From positions 1 through 23,837 of the IMG/VR virus record IMGVR_UViG_3300022074_000379: a stretch of 23,837 bases of DNA, one strand, 5' to 3'. Shown in pieces: positions 20,682 to 23,837 of this stretch (the stretch's first letter is position 1; each line of letters begins with the position of its first letter). Under the pieces are notes generated by a model. The model worked only from the letters and a program-made list of their open reading frames with translations. It was not told the DNA's origin and made no database searches. The position numbers and the translations under genes were made by a program. The DNA is from a virus.

Positions 20682-21229
20682 TGTCTATCAACCTCACTGA
20701 CGCTGCTCAGTATTTCAAGGCTCTACCACATCAGGTAGATGCCTTTGCTTACTTACAACAAAATACAGATCCTGTTATTCTTGCTGAATTTGCTCGTCTA
20801 TATCGTAATAACCTTGAGACTAACGAGTTTACAAATGATTGGGACAGTGTTGTCAGATTGGCTACGACTGCTGGAGCTAAGTTCCCTGAACTAGTTGCTG
20901 CTCAATGGGCACTTGAGTCAGGTTGGGGACAACACGTAAGTGGTAAAAATAACTACTTTGGTATCAAAGGTAAGGGCACTGTTCATCAAACCTGGGAGGA
21001 CTACGGTAATGGTCCTGTCACTATTTATGATGAGTTTAAAGATTTTGATACTCCTTATGATTGTATCAATGAGCTAGTTACCAAATGGCATAAAGATTAC
21101 AGAGGATATGTCGGTGCTAATTTTGCGAGCGATCGTAATAGTGCCGCTTATCACCTCAAAGCTGAAGGGTATGCAACAGATCCAAACTACCCACAAAAAC
21201 TTATCTCTTTAATGAATAAGCACGCTTGA
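20681..21229 (+). CDS. Glucosaminidase-type lysin (endolysin or virion hydrolase)
   Basis: The 182-residue product has a glucosaminidase (GH73, FlgJ-like) domain. The catalytic-region motif PELVAAQWALESGWGQHVSG is followed by KNNYFGIKGKG, a Tyr-rich middle and a late SAAYHLKAEGYATDPNYPQK. The Glu of ALESGWG is the likely acid catalyst. Such enzymes cut glycan strands of peptidoglycan. There is no signal peptide or membrane segment, so release would need a holin, which was not found in the window, or it acts from the virion at entry. The place between scaffold and capsid favours a structural or entry role. Its stop lies in a tRNA-mimic hairpin. Confidence 0.85.
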   Translation: MSINLTDAAQYFKALPHQVDAFAYLQQNTDPVILAEFARLYRNNLETNEFTNDWDSVVRLATTAGAKFPELVAAQWALESGWGQHVSGKNNYFGIKGKGTVHQTWEDYGNGPVTIYDEFKDFDTPYDCINELVTKWHKDYRGYVGANFASDRNSAAYHLKAEGYATDPNYPQKLISLMNKHA

Positions 21230-21263
21230 TGGTGTAGAGGAGGTTCGATTCCTCCTCCAAGCA
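21224..21263 (+). ncRNA. tRNA mimic: acceptor plus T-arm minihelix (copy 2)
   Basis: GCTTG (21224-21228) pairs with CAAGC (21258-21262). GAGGAGG (21237-21243) pairs with CCTCCTC (21251-21257) around the T-loop TTCGATT. Linker ATGGTGTAG (21229-21237) is identical to that at 436-444, and a discriminator-like A follows at 21263. The two T-stems differ in sequence but keep all pairs, which is what conserved RNA structure looks like. It overlaps the lysin stop codon. Confidence 0.6.
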
Positions 21264-21379
21264 TTTGGCACTGAGCCCGAAAGTGGATACCTCGGTTGCC
21301 GTCTAGACGGTGGGAAAGACCACAAACTTCAAAGCTTTGAAGAGAATGTAAATACAAACTTTATTCTCTTTTTTTAAAA
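21264..21379 (+). other. Structured capsid-gene leader
   Basis: This is the leader between the tRNA mimic and the capsid ATG. Possible stems are GGCA with TGCC (outer) and GAG with CTC across 21267-21301, the palindrome CCGTCTAGACGG just after it, GTGG with CCAC around GAAAGA, and the 16-base palindrome CTTCAAAGCTTTGAAG at 21327-21342. The last competes with the hairpin at 21340. No ORF. A 5' stability or processing role for the capsid message is plausible. Confidence 0.4.
21340..21375 (+). terminator. Intrinsic-terminator-like hairpin just before capsid ATG
   Basis: AAGAGAAT (21340-21347) pairs with ATTCTCTT (21363-21370), with a 15-base loop and a run of seven T (21369-21375). The T-run ends 4 bases before the capsid ATG, so it would either attenuate transcription or act as a 5' structural element. 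Confidence 0.5.
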
Positions 21380-22564
21380 ATGGCACAACAAAGTAGTTCA
21401 CAGACTGTAGGCGGACTCGTCCGCCCCGGTCAAAATAATGCAACGGGTGATGCCCGTGCTCTCTATTTGAAATTGTTCAGTGGAGAGATGTTCAAAGGTT
21501 TCCAAAATAATACGATCGCCCGTGATCTTGTTATGAAGCGTACCTTGCAGAATGGCAAATCTCTTCAGTTCATTTACACTGGACGTACGAAAGCTGAATA
21601 TCACACTCCTGGAAATGCAATTCTTGGTAACGATCAAGGTGCTCCTCCAGTGTCAGAAAAGACCATCACTTGTGATGATCTTTTGATTTCTTCGGCCTTC
21701 GTTTATAACCTTGACGAAGTACTTTCGCACTACGATCTTCGCTCGGAGATCAGTCGCAAAATCGGCTATGCTTTGGCCGAAAAGTATGACCGCTTGATCT
21801 TCCGTCAAATTGCAAAAGGTGCTCGTCAAGCATCTGCTATCCAATCTACCGGCACTGGCGGTTCTTTGATCAGTATGGAAGAGCCAGGTGGTACTCAGAT
21901 TCAGGTTGGTTCTGGTTCTGGCGCTGTTCAGGATGCTTTCGATGCTACCAAGCTTATTGCTGCTTTCTATGATGCAGCAGCAGCATTAGACGAAAAAGGT
22001 GTTAGTCAAGACGGACGTGTTGGTGTTCTAAACCCACGTCAGTACTATGCACTGATTCAGAACGTAGGTAGCAGTGGTCTGATTAACCGCGATGAGACCG
22101 GCACTGCTTTGCAGAGCGGCAACGGTGTGGTCGAGATTGCTGGTATCAAGATTTACAAGTCAATGAACATTCCGTTCCTTGGCAACTACGGTATGAAGTA
22201 TTCAGCTGATGGTTCAACTCTTCCCAAAACTCCCGGTAACACTGGTGATTTCGTTGGAAGTGATACTGAATTTGAAGATGCTCAAGCTAGCGTCTCTGGC
22301 ATCAACAACAACTATGGTGCTCAAGATGCTTTTGACACCAGTTGCGGACTTATCTTCCAGAAGGAAGCCGCTGGTGTTGTTGAGGCAATTGGTCCTCAAG
22401 TTCAGGTCACCAGTGGTGACGTTTCCGTGATTTATCAGGGTGACGTGATGCTGGGTCGTCTGGCTATGGGCGCTGACTTCCTTAACCCTGCATGTGCAGT
22501 TGAGCTGTTCGCTACTAGTACCCCTGGTGGTGTATTCGGTTCATCTTATCCTGCTAACGCTTGA
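21380..22564 (+). CDS. Major capsid protein, T7 gp10-like
   Basis: The 394-residue protein fits the T7-like HK97-fold capsid of cyanopodoviruses. Features seen are the N-terminal GDARALYLKLFSGEMFKGFQ, then RTLQNGKSLQFIYTGRTKAE, ITCDDLLISSAFVYNLDEVL, GRVGVLNPRQYYALIQNV, and the late VSVIYQGDVMLGRLAMGADF. It assembles the icosahedral head around the scaffold. The start has no Shine-Dalgarno and follows a structured leader. A strong terminator lies 24 bases after the stop. Codon use is smoother and richer in C-ending codons than neighbouring genes, as expected for a highly expressed gene. Confidence 0.96.
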   Translation: MAQQSSSQTVGGLVRPGQNNATGDARALYLKLFSGEMFKGFQNNTIARDLVMKRTLQNGKSLQFIYTGRTKAEYHTPGNAILGNDQGAPPVSEKTITCDDLLISSAFVYNLDEVLSHYDLRSEISRKIGYALAEKYDRLIFRQIAKGARQASAIQSTGTGGSLISMEEPGGTQIQVGSGSGAVQDAFDATKLIAAFYDAAAALDEKGVSQDGRVGVLNPRQYYALIQNVGSSGLINRDETGTALQSGNGVVEIAGIKIYKSMNIPFLGNYGMKYSADGSTLPKTPGNTGDFVGSDTEFEDAQASVSGINNNYGAQDAFDTSCGLIFQKEAAGVVEAIGPQVQVTSGDVSVIYQGDVMLGRLAMGADFLNPACAVELFATSTPGGVFGSSYPANA

Positions 22565-22587
22565 TATTTTTTATATATACACACACA

Positions 22588-22613
22588 GGGAGTCTTCGGG
22601 CTCCCTTTTTTTT
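22588..22613 (+). terminator. Rho-independent terminator after capsid
   Basis: GGGAGTC (22588-22594) pairs with GGCTCCC (22599-22605) with one G-U pair, closing a TTCG tetraloop, followed by eight T. This is the equivalent of T7 T-phi, which sits in the same place and partly stops the phage polymerase after the capsid gene. Confidence 0.93.
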
Positions 22614-22623
22614 ATTTTGTACG

Positions 22624-23316
22624 ATGACACTACCAACAGATACAACTGAACAATCTCAAGCTCTACCGTTTATCAATGAAATGCTGGCAGTGGTCGGACA
22701 AGCTCCTGTCAATTCTGTGGAAGACACCAACCAGGAGGTTGCGATTGCCTGGAACACGTTAGGGAGAATATCAAAAGAAGTTCAATCAGAAGGTTGGACC
22801 TTCAATAAAAAATATGATTTAGAGCTTGCAAGAACTGATGTTACCGTTGCAGGTGTAATACAAAAACGTGTAGCTGTTAGTTCGCAGGTCGTGCAGATGG
22901 ACCTGACGAAAAATGGTGAAAATTTAGGAAGAGAAGTATCTATTAGATATGATTCTTCAGGAACACCTGCTGGTCAATATCTTTATGACTTGAGTAAAAA
23001 TACATTTGAGTTTACCTATAATCCACATGTGGATGTTATCGAGTTGGTTACTAATGAATCAACAAATGCATATGGATTGCATTTTCTACCGAAACCTATA
23101 CAAGATTATATTTTAGCCCGTGGCTGTACGTTTTTTAGTAATCGTGCCGTAGGCTCTGGTGAACAGTATCAAATACTAAAAGCAAAGGAAGACGAACTTA
23201 AGGCGATGGCTATTGAGTTTGAATGTAATCAGGCTGACTATAGTTTCTTTGGTCATCCTCAAGGTGGCAACTTCTACACCAGCTACGAACCGTACAAAGC
23301 ACTCTCGCGTTACTGA
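22624..23316 (+). CDS. Tail tubular protein A, T7 gp11-like
   Basis: A 230-residue adaptor. The N-terminus ALPFINEMLAVVGQAPVNSV, then EVQSEGWTFNKKYD, and the late LHFLPKPIQDYILARGCTFF, is the typical gp11 / TTPA order. Twelve copies join the portal to the tail nozzle. ATG 22624 follows the terminator; the upstream in-frame extension to 22561 runs through the terminator and is non-coding. The stop overlaps the next start (TGATG). Confidence 0.92.
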   Translation: MTLPTDTTEQSQALPFINEMLAVVGQAPVNSVEDTNQEVAIAWNTLGRISKEVQSEGWTFNKKYDLELARTDVTVAGVIQKRVAVSSQVVQMDLTKNGENLGREVSIRYDSSGTPAGQYLYDLSKNTFEFTYNPHVDVIELVTNESTNAYGLHFLPKPIQDYILARGCTFFSNRAVGSGEQYQILKAKEDELKAMAIEFECNQADYSFFGHPQGGNFYTSYEPYKALSRY

Positions 23317-23837
23317 TGGCAAATATTACACAAAGTATTCCTAATTTTTTAGGTGGTGTTTCTACTAGGCCAGACGATCTTAAGGACATCAATCAAGTCA
23401 GAGATATTGTCAATGGCTTTCTCGATCCTACGTTTGGTCTTATCAAAAGAAACGGGTTTGCTTTTGTTAGCGAGTTAGGCACTGCATCAGACTATACAGA
23501 TGGTTATTGGTTCTTTTATCGTTTTAGCAGCACTGAGGCTTACATTGGTGTAATAAGAAGCCAAAAAATAGATGTATGGAATGTTGCAGATGGCGGATCA
23601 GTAGCAACATTTACCAGTCAATCATATCTGACTGTTCCTGGTGGTTCTACGGCAAGAGATAACTTTCATACTGTTTCTAGAAAAAATAAAGTTGTTATAG
23701 CAAATAAGAGTCAAGTTACTGCGATGCAAGCTGCTCCGTCAGTTGCTCTTAATGGCGAAGTAGCTTCAATTGCTGATTTACCAACAGCATCTGCTAGTAA
23801 TGTAAATGAAATCTATAAAGTATCTAATACATCACGT
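23316..23837 (+). CDS. Tail tubular protein B, T7 gp12-like (partial)
   Basis: The first 174 residues of the tail nozzle protein; the gene continues past the window end. The beginning MANITQSIPNFLGGVSTRPD, then VNGFLDPTFGLIKRNGFAFV, is the hallmark N-terminus of the T7 gp12 family (SQSIPNLLGGVSQQP type followed by a GLxKRPG-like turn). Six copies form the nozzle below gp11. The stop of gp11 and this start overlap in TGATG. Confidence 0.92.
   Translation, partial: MANITQSIPNFLGGVSTRPDDLKDINQVRDIVNGFLDPTFGLIKRNGFAFVSELGTASDYTDGYWFFYRFSSTEAYIGVIRSQKIDVWNVADGGSVATFTSQSYLTVPGGSTARDNFHTVSRKNKVVIANKSQVTAMQAAPSVALNGEVASIADLPTASASNVNEIYKVSNTSR

Noticed and set aside
21264-21310. Cobalamin or other riboswitch in the capsid leader
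   Set aside because: GGCACTGAG looked faintly like a B12-box fragment, but the remaining conserved elements are absent.
1-23837. CRISPR array, insertion sequence or psbA/psbD gene
   Set aside because: No spaced direct repeats, terminal inverted repeats with transposase, or photosystem II core gene found; the only tandem repeat is coding (17529-17578).

Overview
The window is part of the genome of a T7-like (autographivirus-type) cyanophage infecting marine Synechococcus or a close relative. Evidence for this is a single-subunit phage RNA polymerase, a T7-order replication module and virion module (SSB, endonuclease I, primase-helicase, DNA polymerase, 5'-3' exonuclease, then portal, scaffold, capsid, tail tubes A and B), plus cyanobacterial genes: a high-light-inducible (Hli) protein and an NblA phycobilisome-degradation adaptor. 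All genes are on the + strand and most overlap by ATGA or TAATG. Integrase, a 5'-half tRNA-Leu attachment site, nblA and a DNA polymerase split into two ORFs together match what I recall of an uncultured, potentially lysogenic marine cyanophage lineage described from ocean metagenomes. That assignment is from memory, not from a search.

Layout. Positions 1-4210 hold the early region: a tRNA-like fold, a KTSC-domain gene, a structured intergenic stretch, an ArdA-like gene, a cysteine-rich conserved phage protein and a run of about a dozen very small genes of mostly unknown function, ending with a ribbon-helix-helix protein. Positions 4300-5893 are a possible lysogeny block: MarR-like regulator, tyrosine integrase, attP and strong hairpins. 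Positions 5893-13564 are transcription and replication, with hli inserted between SSB and endonuclease. Positions 13470-16456 are host takeover and nucleotide supply: nblA, a DUF3310 protein, a MazG-like protein and both subunits of a class I ribonucleotide reductase. Positions 16449-23837 are virion genes: a 434-residue very basic protein, portal, scaffold, five tiny basic proteins, a glucosaminidase lysin, capsid, terminator, tail tube A and the start of tail tube B, which runs off the window.

How it works together. The phage polymerase transcribes replication and virion genes. NblA would dismantle phycobilisomes to free amino acids, Hli would protect the photosystems, and the reductase and MazG-like protein would supply or tune nucleotides. 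The integrase and attP give the potential for lysogeny, although the integrase lacks its first catalytic arginine.

The most unusual unexplained signal is a pair of about 40-nt tRNA mimics (acceptor stem plus T-arm only). They share the exact 11-mer TGATGGTGTAG and each overlaps the stop codon of a gene: the KTSC gene at 434 and the lysin gene just before the capsid at 21227. Each is followed by structured non-coding sequence. No stretch longer than 300 bases lacks a gene; the longest gaps are 437-694 and 5600-5892.
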